Assembly (NCBI RefSeq): GCF_036032445.1 | Contig: NZ_CP107932.1 | Coordinates: 6,760,501 to 6,824,500, forward strand | Direction: 5' to 3' | DNA length: 64,000 nt | Source of the DNA: Nocardia sp. NBC_00416 | GTDB lineage: Bacteria > Actinomycetota > Actinomycetes > Mycobacteriales > Mycobacteriaceae | Shown here: piece by piece, positions 19,458-30,373 of the stretch | Layout of the letters: every line of letters begins with the position of its first letter | How positions within the stretch are numbered: position 1 is the stretch's first letter | Made by a program: the position numbers and the translations under genes | Notes under the pieces: model-generated | Seen by the model: only the letters and a program-made list of their open reading frames with translations | Database searches by the model: none | Told to the model about the DNA's origin: nothing

Positions 19458-22400
19458 ATGGCCGACAACGACGAGCTTCGCCGGTATCTCAAGAAGACCG
19501 CCAAAGAGCTCTACGACACCAAACAGCAACTGCGCGAGGTCACCGACCGGTCGCGGGAACCGATCGCTATCGTCGGGATGGCCTGCCGGTACCCGGGTGG
19601 GGTCACCTCACCCGACGATCTGTGGCGGGTCGTGGCCGAGGGGGTGGACGCGGTCGGGGACTACCCGACGGACCGGGGCTGGGATCTGGATCGGCTGTTC
19701 GATGCCGACCCGGACGTGCCGGGCACGATCTACACGCGCCAGGGTGGTTTCGTCGACGACGCCGCCGGTTTCGACGCGGGCTTCTTCGGGATCAGCCCGC
19801 GTGAGGCCGCCACCATGGACCCGCAGCAACGGTTGATGCTCGAGGCGTCGTGGGAGGCGCTGGAGGCGGCCGGAATCGATCCGGTATCGCTGCGCGACAG
19901 CGATACCAGTGTGTTCGCCGGCGTCGCGCACCAGGACTACGGGCCCCGGGTCGGCTCGGCGCAGATCACAGCCGAGACCGAGGGCCACGTCTACCTGGGT
20001 GTGTCCAACAGCGTGCTGTCGGGCCGGGTCGCCTACACCCTCGGTTTCAAGGGACCGGCGATCTCGGTGGACACGGCATGCTCGTCCTCGCTGGTCGCCC
20101 TGCATCTGGCCTGCCAGGCGCTGCGGCAGGGTGAGACCGCGCTGGCACTGGCCGGCGGGGTCACGGTGATGTCGGATCCGTCGTTGCTGATCGCGTTCGC
20201 GCGTCAGCGCGCGCTCTCGCCCGACGGCCGGTGCCGGGCGTTCGCGGCCGGGGCCGAGGGGACCGGTTTCGCCGAGGGGCTGGGTGTCCTTGTACTCGAG
20301 CGCTTGTCGGACGCACAGCGGCTGGGCCACCCGGTCCTGGCGGTGGTGCGCGGTAGCGCGATCAATCAGGACGGCGCGAGCAACGGGCTGACCGCGCCCA
20401 ACGGTCTGTCGCAGGAGGCGGTCATCCGCCAGGCGCTGGTCAACGCCGGTGTGCATCCCGCGGAGGTCGACGCGGTCGAAGCACACGGGACGGGTACGAA
20501 ACTCGGTGACCCGATCGAGGCGCGGGCGCTGATCGGCGTGTACGGTGCGCGGCCGGTGGAGACCCCGTTGTGGCTGGGTTCGCTCAAGTCCAATATCGGC
20601 CACACCTCGGCCGGCGCCGGGGTCGGCGGTGTGATCAAGATGGTTCAGGCCATGCGGCACGGCATGCTGCCGAAGACGCTGCACGTGGACGAACCCAGCC
20701 CGCTGGTGGATTGGTCGGCCGGGACGGTGCGACTGCTCGAGGACAGTGCGCCGTGGCCGCGCGTGGGGCAGCGACCACGGCGGGCGGGTGTGTCCTCGTT
20801 CGGGGTCAGCGGCACCAACGCGCACGTCGTTCTGGAGGAGGCGCCGGAGCCCGGTGAGACTACGGTCGCCGGGTCTGTCGAGGGGGCATCACTGCCGGCT
20901 TCGACGGAGATCGGGGAGCGGGTCGGCAGCGAGTACGTTCCGTTGCTGGTGTCGGCCGGTTCCGAGGCGGCGTTGCGGGCCCAGGCCGACCGGTTGCGCG
21001 GCCTGCTGAATCCGGATGCGGGCGTGGATGTCCGGGATATCGCGTACTCGCTGTGCACGACCCGGGCACACCTGGAGTGGCGGGCGGCTGTGGTGGGCCG
21101 GGATCACGCCGAACTGGCGGCGGGGCTGGCTGCCCTGGCCGAAGGTGCGCCGGGCGCGAGCGTGGTGTCGGGGCAGGTGGGTTCGGGCGGTACTGCCTTC
21201 ATGTTCACCGGTCAGGGTGCGCAGCGCGCGGGCATGGGCGCCGGGTTGTACGCCGGGTTCCCGGTGTTCGCGGCGGCGCTGGACGAAGTGTGCGCGGTCT
21301 TCGACCCATTGCTGGGCAGGTCGCTGCGCGAGCTGATGTTCCGGGCCGATGCGGGCGAGCTGCTGGATCGCACCGAGTTCACCCAACCGGCGTTGTTCGC
21401 GTTCGAGGTGGCGCTGTACCGGTTGGCCGAGTCGTTCGGGCTCGCCCCGGACATCCTGGTGGGTCATTCCATCGGTGAGCTGGTCGCGGCGTATGTGGCG
21501 GGCGTGTGGTCCCTGTCCGACGCGTGCGCGCTGGTCGCGGCGCGGGGCCGGCTGATGGGTGCGTTGCCGGCGGGTGGGGCGATGCTGGCCGTGGCGATCA
21601 CCGAGACCGAGGCGGGCGAGTTGCTGTCCGGGTACTCGGACAGGTTGTCGGTGGCGGCGGTCAACGGCCCTGCGTCGGTGGTGCTCTCCGGTGATGCGGA
21701 CGCGGTGGGCGAAGTCGAGCGTGAACTACGCGAACGTGGCGCCAAGACCACCCGGTTGCGGGTGAGCCATGCCTTCCATTCGGCCCGGATGGATCCGATG
21801 CTGGCCGAATTCGGGGCGATCGCGGCCGGTCTGAGCTACCGGGCGCCGTCGATCCCGATCGTGTCCGATGTGACGGGTGCGGTGGTGGACGGGTCGGTGC
21901 TGACCGATCCGGAGTACTGGGTGCGTCAGGTACGGGCGGGCGTGCGTTTCGCTCCGGGGATCGAGGCCGCGACCGGTGCGGGTGTGCGCCGGTTCGTCGA
22001 AATCGGTCCGGCCGCGGTGCTCTCGGCGGCGACGCGTGACTGTCTGGCCGCCGACCCCGAGATCGAGGCGCGTTCGGTGGTGCTCGCGGCCGGTCGGCGC
22101 GGTGTCGACGAGACGGCGCAGTTCGTCACCTTTCTCGGTAGTGCGCATGCCGCCGGGTTGCGGGCGGACTGGGGCCGGTTGTTCGCCGGCCACGCGCCCC
22201 GCCGGGTTCCGTTGCCGACCTACGCCTTCCAGCGGCAGCGGTATTGGCTGACGCCCACCGACGGATCGGGTGACGTGCGCCGAGCCGGTCTGCTGGCTGT
22301 CGACCACCCCATGCTGGGCGCGGCCGTCGCACTCGCCGGCCGGGACGAGTGGCTGTTCACCGGCCGGCTCTCACTGGCAGCGCAGGCGTGGATCGCCGAT

Positions 22401-25400
22401 CACGTGGTCTTCGGCTCGGTGCTGCTGCCCGGGACGGGTTTCGTGGAACTGGCGCTGGCGGCCGGTGCCCGGCTGGGCATGGAGGTACTCGACGAGCTGG
22501 TCCTCGAGGCGCCGTTGCCGCTGAGCGAACGCGGCGAGGTCGATATCCAGATCAGCGTGGAAGCGGCCGGTACCGACGGGCGGCGCCGATTCCTGGTGGC
22601 CTCCCGCCCGGCGGACGATCCGGCCGCCGCCGCGATCACCCACGCCCGAGGTGTCTTCGCGCCCGGCGCGGCCGCCGACGTACTGCCCACCGGCCGGTTC
22701 GACGGCCCGCTGGCCGAGGGCGACGCGGCCGCGGCGGACGTGCTCTACGACCGATTGCTCACCCAGGGGTTCGAGTACGGGCCGGCGTTCCAGGGTGTGC
22801 GGCGCACCGCGCGGGGCGAGGACGAGGTGCTGGCCGATGTGCTGTTACCGGCTGCGCTGAGCGCGGACGCCCCCGGTTTCGGTCTGCATCCGGCACTGCT
22901 GGACGCGGCGCTGCACGCGGCCGGCGATGTTCTGGCCGCCGAGGTACGAGCCGGGCAGATCCCACTGCCCTTCTCGTTCAACGGTGTACGGCTGTACCGT
23001 CCGGGCGCGGCGGCCGTGCAGGCCCGGATCCGGGCCGACGGTGCCGGCAGCGTCCGGGTCGAGCTCCGGGACGCCGCCGGTGATCCGGTGGCCCTGATCG
23101 AATCGCTGTTGACGCGCCCGATCGACCGCGCAGCGTTGACGAGCGCGACCTCCATCGCCCGCGACGCGCGTTACGAAATCCGCTGGATTCCAGCGGATAC
23201 ACCGGAACCCGGATCGGCGGGTGAGCTTCGGCTCGTCGCGGTGGGCCGGCCACACGCGACCGGTTTCGCCGAGACCCAGCCGGATACGGCCGCCTGGGCG
23301 CAGTCCGTGGCCGCCGAATCCGTGACCGTGGAGGCGAGCGGCCCCGCCGCCGTCGTGGTGTGGTTCGCCGACCCGCACACCGAATCCCCGGACACGGCGG
23401 CCGCCGACGCGGTGCACCGGGCGGTGCACACGGCACTGGCGACCGTGCGCGGCTGGCTGGATCAGCCGGTGGCAGCAGAGTCCCGGCTGGTCGTCGTGAC
23501 CCGAAACGGGGCCGGGTTACCCGGCGAGGATCCCGACCTGGCCGCCGCGGCGATCCGGGGGCTGGTGCGCAGCGCGCAGTCGGAGAACCCGGGCCGGATC
23601 GTGCTCGTGGACAGCGATACCGCCGAGGTGACCGGTGCGCTGGTCTCGGCGGTGCTGGACACCGGCGAATCGCAACTGGCGGTGCGGGCCGGCTCCCTGC
23701 TGGTGCCCCGGCTGACCCGGCTCGGCACCGGCGCGGACACGGCCCTCTCCTTCGGTACCGGCGCGGTGCTGATCACCGGTGGCACCAGTGGGCTCGGTGC
23801 GCTGGTGGCACGGCACCTGGCCACGACCCACGGTGTCCGTGATCTGGTGCTGGTGTCCCGGCGCGGTGAACGTGGCGAGGGCGTCGGCGAACTCGTCGCC
23901 GAACTGGCCGAGCTGGGGGCCCGGCCCAGGGTGGTGGCCTGCGATATCGCCGACCGCGACGCCGTACGGGCCATGCTCGGCACATTCGCCGGCGGGCCCC
24001 CGTTGACCGGTATCGTGCACGCCGCGGGCGTCCTGGACGACGGCACGATCGACACTCTCACCCCAGGGCAGGTCGATCAGGTGCTCGCACCGAAGGTCGA
24101 CGGAGCACTGAATCTGCACGAGCTCACCGCCGGCGCCGATCTCGCCGCATTCGTGATGTTCTCCTCGGTCGCGGGGATGCTCGGGTCGGCGGGTCAGGGT
24201 AATTACGCGGCCGCGAACTCGGTACTGGACGCCTTGGCGCACCGGCGGATACACGCCGGCCTGCCCGCGGTCTCCGTGGCATGGGGACCCTGGAATCAGG
24301 ACAGCGGCATGACCGCCGAACTGGCCGCGGCGGCAGTCGATCGGATCGCACGGCTGGGTTTCCGGCCGCTGGCCGAAGCCGACGGTGTGGCGTTGCTCGA
24401 CCTGGCCGGCGGTCCGGCGTTCCTCGCCGCGGTGGACTTCGACAGTGCGGCGTTGTCGATCCAGTCCCGTGCCGGTGTGCTGCCCGACCTGCTGCGAACA
24501 CTGGCCCCGACCCCGCCGCAGCGCCGCGTCGGGGGCGGCGGCGAGAGTGCGGACCTGCTCCGGCGGCTGGCCGCCGCCACACCGGACACACACGAGGAAA
24601 TCCTGGTGGGTTTCGTCCGCGATCAGGTAGCCGAAGTGCTCGGCCACCCCTCCGGTGCGTCGATCGACCCCGAAAAGCCTTTCAGCGAACTGGGTTTCGA
24701 CTCCCTCGGCGGGGTCGATTTCCGGAACCGGCTGAGCAAGGCCACCGGCCTGCGACTGCCCTCGATCCTGATTTTCGACTACCCGACCGTCACGGCAACC
24801 GCTCGGTTCCTGCGTTCCCGGATCGAGGGTGGGACCGCCCGACCCCGCCGGACCGAACGCCGTACCGAGGCCGACGAACCGATCGCGATCGTCGGGATGG
24901 CCTGCCGGTATCCGGGCGGGGTGTCCTCGGCGGACGAACTGTGGGATCTGGTGAGCGCCGGTACCGACGCCATCGGTGAGTTCCCGGCCGACCGCGGCTG
25001 GGACCTGGACGGTCTGATCCATCCGGACCCGGACCACGCGGGCACCTCGTACTCGGGCCGGGGCGGCTTCCTCGACGATGTGACCGGTTTCGACGCCGCG
25101 TTCTTCGATATCGCGCCGCGGGAAGCGGTGGCGATGGATCCGCAACAGCGGTTGCTGCTGGAGGTGTCCTGGGAAGCACTCGAGCACGCCGGGATCGACC
25201 CGGCCTCGTTGCGGGGTTCCGATTCCAGCGTCTACACCGGCGTGATGTACCAGGACTACGAGGTGCTCGCCCGGCGCGCCGGCGCGGACGCCGAAGGCTA
25301 CATCGGCACCGGTGGCGCGGGCAGTGTGGTGTCCGGCCGGGTGGCTTACACGCTGGGCCTGGAAGGCCCCGCGCTCACAGTGGATACGGCGTGTTCGTCG

Positions 25401-28400
25401 TCGCTGGTGGCGCTGCATCTGGCAGGCCGGGCGTTGCGGCAGGGTGAGACGTCACTGGCGCTGGTCGGCGGTGCCACGGTGATGGCGACGCCGCTGCCGT
25501 TCGTGGAATTCTCCCGGCAGCGCGGCCTGGCCCGGGACGGGCGGTGCAAACCGTTCTCGGCCGCGGCCGACGGCGTGTCCTGGGGTGAGGGCGCCGCTGT
25601 GCTGGTGGTGGAACGATTGTCGGACGCCCGGCGGCTGGGGCACGATGTGCTGGCGGTGGTCCGGGGCAGCGCCGTCAACCAGGACGGGGCGAGCAACGGG
25701 TTGACCGCACCGAACGGGCCCTCGCAGGAGCGGGTGATCACCGCCGCGCTGGCCGACGCCGGTCTGCGCCCCGGCGACGTGGACGCGGTGGAGGCCCACG
25801 GCACCGGCACCGCGCTGGGCGACCCGATCGAGGCGCACGCGCTGATGGCCGTGTACGGGCAGGACCGGTCGCGGGACCCGCTGCGGGTGGGGTCGCTCAA
25901 ATCCAATATCGGCCACACCCAGGCCGCGTCCGGCGTCGGTGGCGTCATAAAAATGGTGCAGGCGTTACGACACGAGACCTTGCCGAAGTCGTTGCACGCC
26001 GAAGAACTGTCCCCCCATGTCGATTGGTCGGCCGGGGCGGTGCGCGTGCTCACCGCGCCCGAACCGTGGTCGGCAGGTGCGGCCGTCCGCCGCGCGGGAG
26101 TGTCCTCGTTCGGTATCAGCGGAACCAACGCCCACGTGATCCTGGAGGAGGCGCCGCAGCCGTCACCCGCGCCGCCGACCGCGGCCGGCGGTGAGCCGGT
26201 CCCGGCCGCCGAGATGCCGCTGGTCGTTTCGGCGAAATCGGTGCCCGCGCTCCGCGCTCAGGCGGACCGGATACGGGCGTGGTGGACCGCGCATCCCGAG
26301 GTGGACGCCGCGACGCTGGGGCGGTCGTTGCTGGACACCCGGACCTCGTTCGATCGGCGCGGTGTCGTGGTCGGCGGTGATCGGGAGGGATTGCTGGCCG
26401 GGTTGGCCGCGCTCGCCTCCGATACCCCGTCGCCGACTGTGGTGAACGGCCGGACGACCCCGGGTACCACCGCTTTCCTGTTCACCGGTGGCGGTGCGCA
26501 ACGAGTGGGTATGGGCGCCGAGTTGTCGCGGGCGTTCCCGGTGTTCGCCGCCGCGCTGGACGAATTGTGCGCGGAGTTCGATCGGCACCTGGACGGCTCG
26601 TTGCGCACCGCGATGTTCACCGATCCGGACGGCCTGCTCGACCGGATGGATTGGATGCAGCCGGCATTGTTCGCCTTCGAGGTGGCGATGTTCCGGCTGC
26701 TGGAGTCGTTCGGCGTGCAGCCCGATGTGGTGGCGGGGCATTCGCTGGGCGAGCTGGTGGCAGCGTATGTGGCCGGGGTGTGGACGCTGGCGGACGCGTG
26801 CGTGCTGGTCGCGGCGCGGGGTCGGTTGATGGGGTCCGCGCCGTCGGGCGGCGCGATGCTGGCGGCGGCCGTCTCGGAGGCGGAGGCGGACCGGTACCTG
26901 GACGGCGCCGATGATCGGGTCTCGCTGGGAACGGTGAACGGTCCCCGTTCGGTGGTGTTCTCCGGTTTCGCCGACGCTGTCGCCGAGATCCAGGCGCGGT
27001 TGACGGCCGACGGTGTGCAGAACACTGTGCTGCGGATTTCGCATGCGTCGCATTCGGTGGTGATGGAACCGATTCTGGACGAGTTCCGCGCGGTGGCCCG
27101 GAGTTTGACCTATCGGGCGCCGTCGATCCCGCTTGTGTCCAATGTGTCGGCCACCCGGGTCGCCGACGAAGTGTGCGACCCGGACTACTGGGTGCGGCAT
27201 GTGCGCAGTTGTGTGCGGTTCGCACCCGGGGTGGACCTGCTGATCGAATCGGGGGTGCGCAGGTTCGTCGAGGTCGGTCCCGACGCCGCACTGACCGCGA
27301 TGATCGAGGAGAGCCTGGACGAGCGCCCGGAGATCGCGGCGGCAGCCACGGTGGTGGCGTCCGCGCGGCGATCGACAGACGAGATCGCCGGTTTCGTCGC
27401 CGCGCTGGGCCGCGCGCACACGGCGGGAATACCGGTGCGCCTGCGCCGACTGTTCGACGGGCGTCCGGTCGAGCGGGTAACCCTGCCCGCCTACGCTTTC
27501 CAGCACCAACGGTACTGGCTGGCGCCGAGGGTGGACGCGGCCACCGGCTCGCTCGGTCATCCACTGCTCACCACCGGGTTGCCGCTCGCGGGCCGGGACG
27601 AATGGCAGTTCACCGGCCGCTTCTCGCTGCGGACCCATCCGTGGATCGCCGATCACGCGGTCTTCGGTTCGGTACTGCTGCCCGGGACGGCGTTCGTGGA
27701 ACTGGCGTGCAGTGTCGGTGCGCACCTGCACCTGGACACCGTCGAGGAACTCCTGCTCGAGTCGCCATTGTCGATCGCCGCCGGCGACGATATCGAAGTG
27801 CAGATCGGTGTCGGCCGGCCGGACGAAGAAGGTCGCCGGGAATTCACGGTCTACTCCCGTCTGTCCGCGGGCGGGGACACCGCCGAGGAGAACCCCTGGG
27901 CGACACATGCGCGCGGGGTCCTGGCCCTCGGTGACGAGTCCGCGCCGAACTGGAACGAGCAGAGTTGGCCGCCCGCCGGAGCACAGCCATCGGCGGAGGA
28001 GTCGATCTACGACCGGCTGGCGGAGGCGGGTTTCGACTACGGGCCGGCCTTCCAGGGCGTGACCGCCCGGTGGACCCGCGGCGAGCACACCTTCGCCGAG
28101 ATCTCGCTCGACGACACCGCGGTCGGTCCGATGACCGGTTTCGGTGTCCATCCCGCGCTGCTGGACGCCTGCCTGCACACAGCCATCACCGGGTTGCTCG
28201 ATGATCTGCCGCCCGGGCGGCTGCCGTTGCCGTACACCTTCACCGGTGTGCGGCTGTGGCGCTCCGGCGCGCGGGCGGCGCGGGTGCGCGCCGTCGCCGT
28301 CGGCGACGGCCGGGTCGGCATCGACGTCGCCGACGACTCCGGTGCGGTGGTGCTCACCATCGACGCCGTGGCCTCCCGGCCCGTCGACGCGGCCGATCTG

Positions 28401-30323
28401 TCCGCCGCTGTCGCTTCCCGGCCCGCGCCCGTGCTGGACCTGCGCTGGGTCGAAGCGGAACTCCCGCAGCCGACGTTTCCGGACGCACGGGAGATCGCGA
28501 CCGTGGGCACGGTCCGTATCCCCGGTATCGACCGGCATCACCCCGAACTGGCCGGTACCGAGCGGGTTCCGGAGGTGGTGGTGTGGGCACCGGCACCGGA
28601 TCCGCTCGTCGCCGACGATCCGGACACCGGCGTCGGGCGGACGCGATCAGCGGGAGACCGCGCCGCAATCGTCCGGGCGGCAGTGCATGCCGCCTGGCAC
28701 ACGGTCCGGTCCTGGCTGGCCGTGGACCTTCCCGACGCGGCCCGCCTCGTCGTCGCCACCCGGCGGGCGACCGGCATCGACGGCGAGCCGGTGGATCTGG
28801 CGGCCGCCGCGGCGGCGGGACTGGTCCGCAGCGCGCAATCCGAGCACCCGGGCCGGATCATCCTGCTGGACTACGACGACGAGCTGAGTCCCGACCTGGT
28901 GCGCACCGCGCTGGTGGCCGGCGCGGCCGATATAGCGGTGCGCGGATCGCGAATGTTCGTACCCCGGGTGGTCCAGGGCGCCGCCGCTGCCCCGGCACCG
29001 GTGCCGGGCGGGGCGTTCGGGACCGGCACGGTGCTGATCACCGGCGGTACCACCGGCCTGGGCGCGGTCACGGCCCGGCATCTGGTCGCCGCGCACGGTG
29101 TCGAACACCTGCTGCTGGTATCACGTCGTGGTGCGGCGGCAGCGGGCGTCGCGGACCTGGTCTCGGAGTTGTCGGGGCTGGGTGCGCGGGTGCGGGTCGC
29201 CGCCTGCGACGTCACCGACCACACCGGTATGGCGTCGCTACTGGACTCGATCGATCCCGCGCATCCCTTGACGGGGGTGATCCACTCGGCGGGCCTGCTC
29301 GACGACGGCACGATCGAAACGCTGACCGCCGAACAGATCGACCGGGTACTGGCGCCGAAGGTCCAGGGCGCGCTGCTCCTCGACGAGCTCACCCGCGGAT
29401 ACGACCTCCGGGCCTTCGTCGTCTTCTCGTCGCTGGCCGCCGCGATGGGCTCACCCGGGCAGGGCAATTACGCCGCCGCGAACTCGGTGCTCGATGCGCT
29501 GGCCCGGGTCCGGCGTGCCGAGGGTCTGCCCGCGGTGTCGGTGGCCTGGGGTCCCTGGACTCCGGATATCGGGATGACCGGCGAACTCGACCGGTCGGCC
29601 GTGGCACGGTTGGAGCGGATGGGCATCGAGGTGCTCGGCGCGGATGTCGGGACGGCGTTGTTCGATGCTGCGCTGCCGGCCGCCGCGCCGGTGGTCGTGG
29701 GCGCCCGGTTCGACCGGCCCACCCTGGCCGCGCAATCCCGGGCGGGGCTGCTGGCCGAGGTGCTCAGTGGTCTCGTGCCCGCGCGTCCACGCCGGGCCGG
29801 CGGTGGTGCGGCCGGTGCCGGACTGGTCCGGCGGCTGGCCGCCGCCGCCGAAGACGAGCGGGAGGCGCTGGCACTCGAATTCGTCCGGGAGCAGGCGGCG
29901 GCGGTGCTGGGCTACCCGTCGGCGGCTGCGGTCGAGCCGGATACGCCGTTCAAGAGCCTGGGATTCGATTCGCTGGGCGGTGTCGAACTGCGCAACCGGT
30001 TGTCCGAGGGGTCCGGTATGCGGTTGCCCGCCACCTTGGTATTCGACCATCCGACCGCCGCGGCGGTCGCGAAACTGCTCCTGCAGCGGTGGGAGGACAC
30101 CGCGGTGACCTCGGCGGTCGACGATCAGCTGGCGGCGTTGCGCTCGATGTTCACCACCATCCGGTCGGCGCAGGACAAGCAGCGTTTGGCGGCCCGGATC
30201 CGGGCGCTGCTCGACGAGGCGACCATCGAGCCGGAACTGTCGCCGCCCCCTGCCCACACGGTGGTGGCGGATGCCAGCGCCGATGAGCTCTTCGCGTTGC
30301 TCGATCGAGAGCTGATGGATTGA
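19458..30323 (+). CDS. modular type I PKS, two KS-AT-DH-KR-ACP modules
   Basis: This 3621-residue protein starts at ATG 19458 with GCAGGAG upstream, 25 bp after the previous PKS gene, so the two are probably co-transcribed. The N-terminus (MADNDELRRYLKKTAKELYD...) is a coiled-coil docking segment that suits the preceding protein's tail. Module 3: KS Cys208, AT Ser671 with HAFH from 771 (malonyl-type), DH His982, KR from about 1435 with LDD (B-type) and ACP Ser1749. Module 4: KS Cys1979, AT Ser2429 with HASH from 2529 and a GGGAQ variant at 2344-2348, DH His2733, KR from about 3188 with LDD, and ACP Ser3505. Neither module has an ER, so both should leave alkenes. The C-terminus ends ADELFALLDRELMD, a docking tail with no thioesterase. 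The chain must therefore pass to another protein, most simply the TE protein at the window start or one upstream of it. Confidence 0.97.
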   Translation: MADNDELRRYLKKTAKELYDTKQQLREVTDRSREPIAIVGMACRYPGGVTSPDDLWRVVAEGVDAVGDYPTDRGWDLDRLFDADPDVPGTIYTRQGGFVDDAAGFDAGFFGISPREAATMDPQQRLMLEASWEALEAAGIDPVSLRDSDTSVFAGVAHQDYGPRVGSAQITAETEGHVYLGVSNSVLSGRVAYTLGFKGPAISVDTACSSSLVALHLACQALRQGETALALAGGVTVMSDPSLLIAFARQRALSPDGRCRAFAAGAEGTGFAEGLGVLVLERLSDAQRLGHPVLAVVRGSAINQDGASNGLTAPNGLSQEAVIRQALVNAGVHPAEVDAVEAHGTGTKLGDPIEARALIGVYGARPVETPLWLGSLKSNIGHTSAGAGVGGVIKMVQAMRHGMLPKTLHVDEPSPLVDWSAGTVRLLEDSAPWPRVGQRPRRAGVSSFGVSGTNAHVVLEEAPEPGETTVAGSVEGASLPASTEIGERVGSEYVPLLVSAGSEAALRAQADRLRGLLNPDAGVDVRDIAYSLCTTRAHLEWRAAVVGRDHAELAAGLAALAEGAPGASVVSGQVGSGGTAFMFTGQGAQRAGMGAGLYAGFPVFAAALDEVCAVFDPLLGRSLRELMFRADAGELLDRTEFTQPALFAFEVALYRLAESFGLAPDILVGHSIGELVAAYVAGVWSLSDACALVAARGRLMGALPAGGAMLAVAITETEAGELLSGYSDRLSVAAVNGPASVVLSGDADAVGEVERELRERGAKTTRLRVSHAFHSARMDPMLAEFGAIAAGLSYRAPSIPIVSDVTGAVVDGSVLTDPEYWVRQVRAGVRFAPGIEAATGAGVRRFVEIGPAAVLSAATRDCLAADPEIEARSVVLAAGRRGVDETAQFVTFLGSAHAAGLRADWGRLFAGHAPRRVPLPTYAFQRQRYWLTPTDGSGDVRRAGLLAVDHPMLGAAVALAGRDEWLFTGRLSLAAQAWIADHVVFGSVLLPGTGFVELALAAGARLGMEVLDELVLEAPLPLSERGEVDIQISVEAAGTDGRRRFLVASRPADDPAAAAITHARGVFAPGAAADVLPTGRFDGPLAEGDAAAADVLYDRLLTQGFEYGPAFQGVRRTARGEDEVLADVLLPAALSADAPGFGLHPALLDAALHAAGDVLAAEVRAGQIPLPFSFNGVRLYRPGAAAVQARIRADGAGSVRVELRDAAGDPVALIESLLTRPIDRAALTSATSIARDARYEIRWIPADTPEPGSAGELRLVAVGRPHATGFAETQPDTAAWAQSVAAESVTVEASGPAAVVVWFADPHTESPDTAAADAVHRAVHTALATVRGWLDQPVAAESRLVVVTRNGAGLPGEDPDLAAAAIRGLVRSAQSENPGRIVLVDSDTAEVTGALVSAVLDTGESQLAVRAGSLLVPRLTRLGTGADTALSFGTGAVLITGGTSGLGALVARHLATTHGVRDLVLVSRRGERGEGVGELVAELAELGARPRVVACDIADRDAVRAMLGTFAGGPPLTGIVHAAGVLDDGTIDTLTPGQVDQVLAPKVDGALNLHELTAGADLAAFVMFSSVAGMLGSAGQGNYAAANSVLDALAHRRIHAGLPAVSVAWGPWNQDSGMTAELAAAAVDRIARLGFRPLAEADGVALLDLAGGPAFLAAVDFDSAALSIQSRAGVLPDLLRTLAPTPPQRRVGGGGESADLLRRLAAATPDTHEEILVGFVRDQVAEVLGHPSGASIDPEKPFSELGFDSLGGVDFRNRLSKATGLRLPSILIFDYPTVTATARFLRSRIEGGTARPRRTERRTEADEPIAIVGMACRYPGGVSSADELWDLVSAGTDAIGEFPADRGWDLDGLIHPDPDHAGTSYSGRGGFLDDVTGFDAAFFDIAPREAVAMDPQQRLLLEVSWEALEHAGIDPASLRGSDSSVYTGVMYQDYEVLARRAGADAEGYIGTGGAGSVVSGRVAYTLGLEGPALTVDTACSSSLVALHLAGRALRQGETSLALVGGATVMATPLPFVEFSRQRGLARDGRCKPFSAAADGVSWGEGAAVLVVERLSDARRLGHDVLAVVRGSAVNQDGASNGLTAPNGPSQERVITAALADAGLRPGDVDAVEAHGTGTALGDPIEAHALMAVYGQDRSRDPLRVGSLKSNIGHTQAASGVGGVIKMVQALRHETLPKSLHAEELSPHVDWSAGAVRVLTAPEPWSAGAAVRRAGVSSFGISGTNAHVILEEAPQPSPAPPTAAGGEPVPAAEMPLVVSAKSVPALRAQADRIRAWWTAHPEVDAATLGRSLLDTRTSFDRRGVVVGGDREGLLAGLAALASDTPSPTVVNGRTTPGTTAFLFTGGGAQRVGMGAELSRAFPVFAAALDELCAEFDRHLDGSLRTAMFTDPDGLLDRMDWMQPALFAFEVAMFRLLESFGVQPDVVAGHSLGELVAAYVAGVWTLADACVLVAARGRLMGSAPSGGAMLAAAVSEAEADRYLDGADDRVSLGTVNGPRSVVFSGFADAVAEIQARLTADGVQNTVLRISHASHSVVMEPILDEFRAVARSLTYRAPSIPLVSNVSATRVADEVCDPDYWVRHVRSCVRFAPGVDLLIESGVRRFVEVGPDAALTAMIEESLDERPEIAAAATVVASARRSTDEIAGFVAALGRAHTAGIPVRLRRLFDGRPVERVTLPAYAFQHQRYWLAPRVDAATGSLGHPLLTTGLPLAGRDEWQFTGRFSLRTHPWIADHAVFGSVLLPGTAFVELACSVGAHLHLDTVEELLLESPLSIAAGDDIEVQIGVGRPDEEGRREFTVYSRLSAGGDTAEENPWATHARGVLALGDESAPNWNEQSWPPAGAQPSAEESIYDRLAEAGFDYGPAFQGVTARWTRGEHTFAEISLDDTAVGPMTGFGVHPALLDACLHTAITGLLDDLPPGRLPLPYTFTGVRLWRSGARAARVRAVAVGDGRVGIDVADDSGAVVLTIDAVASRPVDAADLSAAVASRPAPVLDLRWVEAELPQPTFPDAREIATVGTVRIPGIDRHHPELAGTERVPEVVVWAPAPDPLVADDPDTGVGRTRSAGDRAAIVRAAVHAAWHTVRSWLAVDLPDAARLVVATRRATGIDGEPVDLAAAAAAGLVRSAQSEHPGRIILLDYDDELSPDLVRTALVAGAADIAVRGSRMFVPRVVQGAAAAPAPVPGGAFGTGTVLITGGTTGLGAVTARHLVAAHGVEHLLLVSRRGAAAAGVADLVSELSGLGARVRVAACDVTDHTGMASLLDSIDPAHPLTGVIHSAGLLDDGTIETLTAEQIDRVLAPKVQGALLLDELTRGYDLRAFVVFSSLAAAMGSPGQGNYAAANSVLDALARVRRAEGLPAVSVAWGPWTPDIGMTGELDRSAVARLERMGIEVLGADVGTALFDAALPAAAPVVVGARFDRPTLAAQSRAGLLAEVLSGLVPARPRRAGGGAAGAGLVRRLAAAAEDEREALALEFVREQAAAVLGYPSAAAVEPDTPFKSLGFDSLGGVELRNRLSEGSGMRLPATLVFDHPTAAAVAKLLLQRWEDTAVTSAVDDQLAALRSMFTTIRSAQDKQRLAARIRALLDEATIEPELSPPPAHTVVADASADELFALLDRELMD

Positions 30324-30329
30324 CGTCCG

Positions 30330-30349
30330 CCCCGGCCTGAGGGCCGGGG
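30330..30349 (+). terminator. GC hairpin just after the PKS stop codon
   Basis: The stem CCCCGGCC/GGCCGGGG (30330-30337 with 30342-30349) has a 4-nt loop and starts 7 bp after the PKS stop. It has no T-tract, as is usual in high-GC actinobacteria. It probably acts with the second hairpin downstream. Confidence 0.6.
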
Positions 30350-30373
30350 GCGGGCCCACACAGCTCAGTGGCC

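Noticed and set aside
1..30323. Assignment to a named PKS pathway such as the Nocardia NOCAP synthase or nargenicin
   Set aside because: Module reduction pattern and flanking genes could not be matched from memory; no tailoring genes typical of those clusters are seen.
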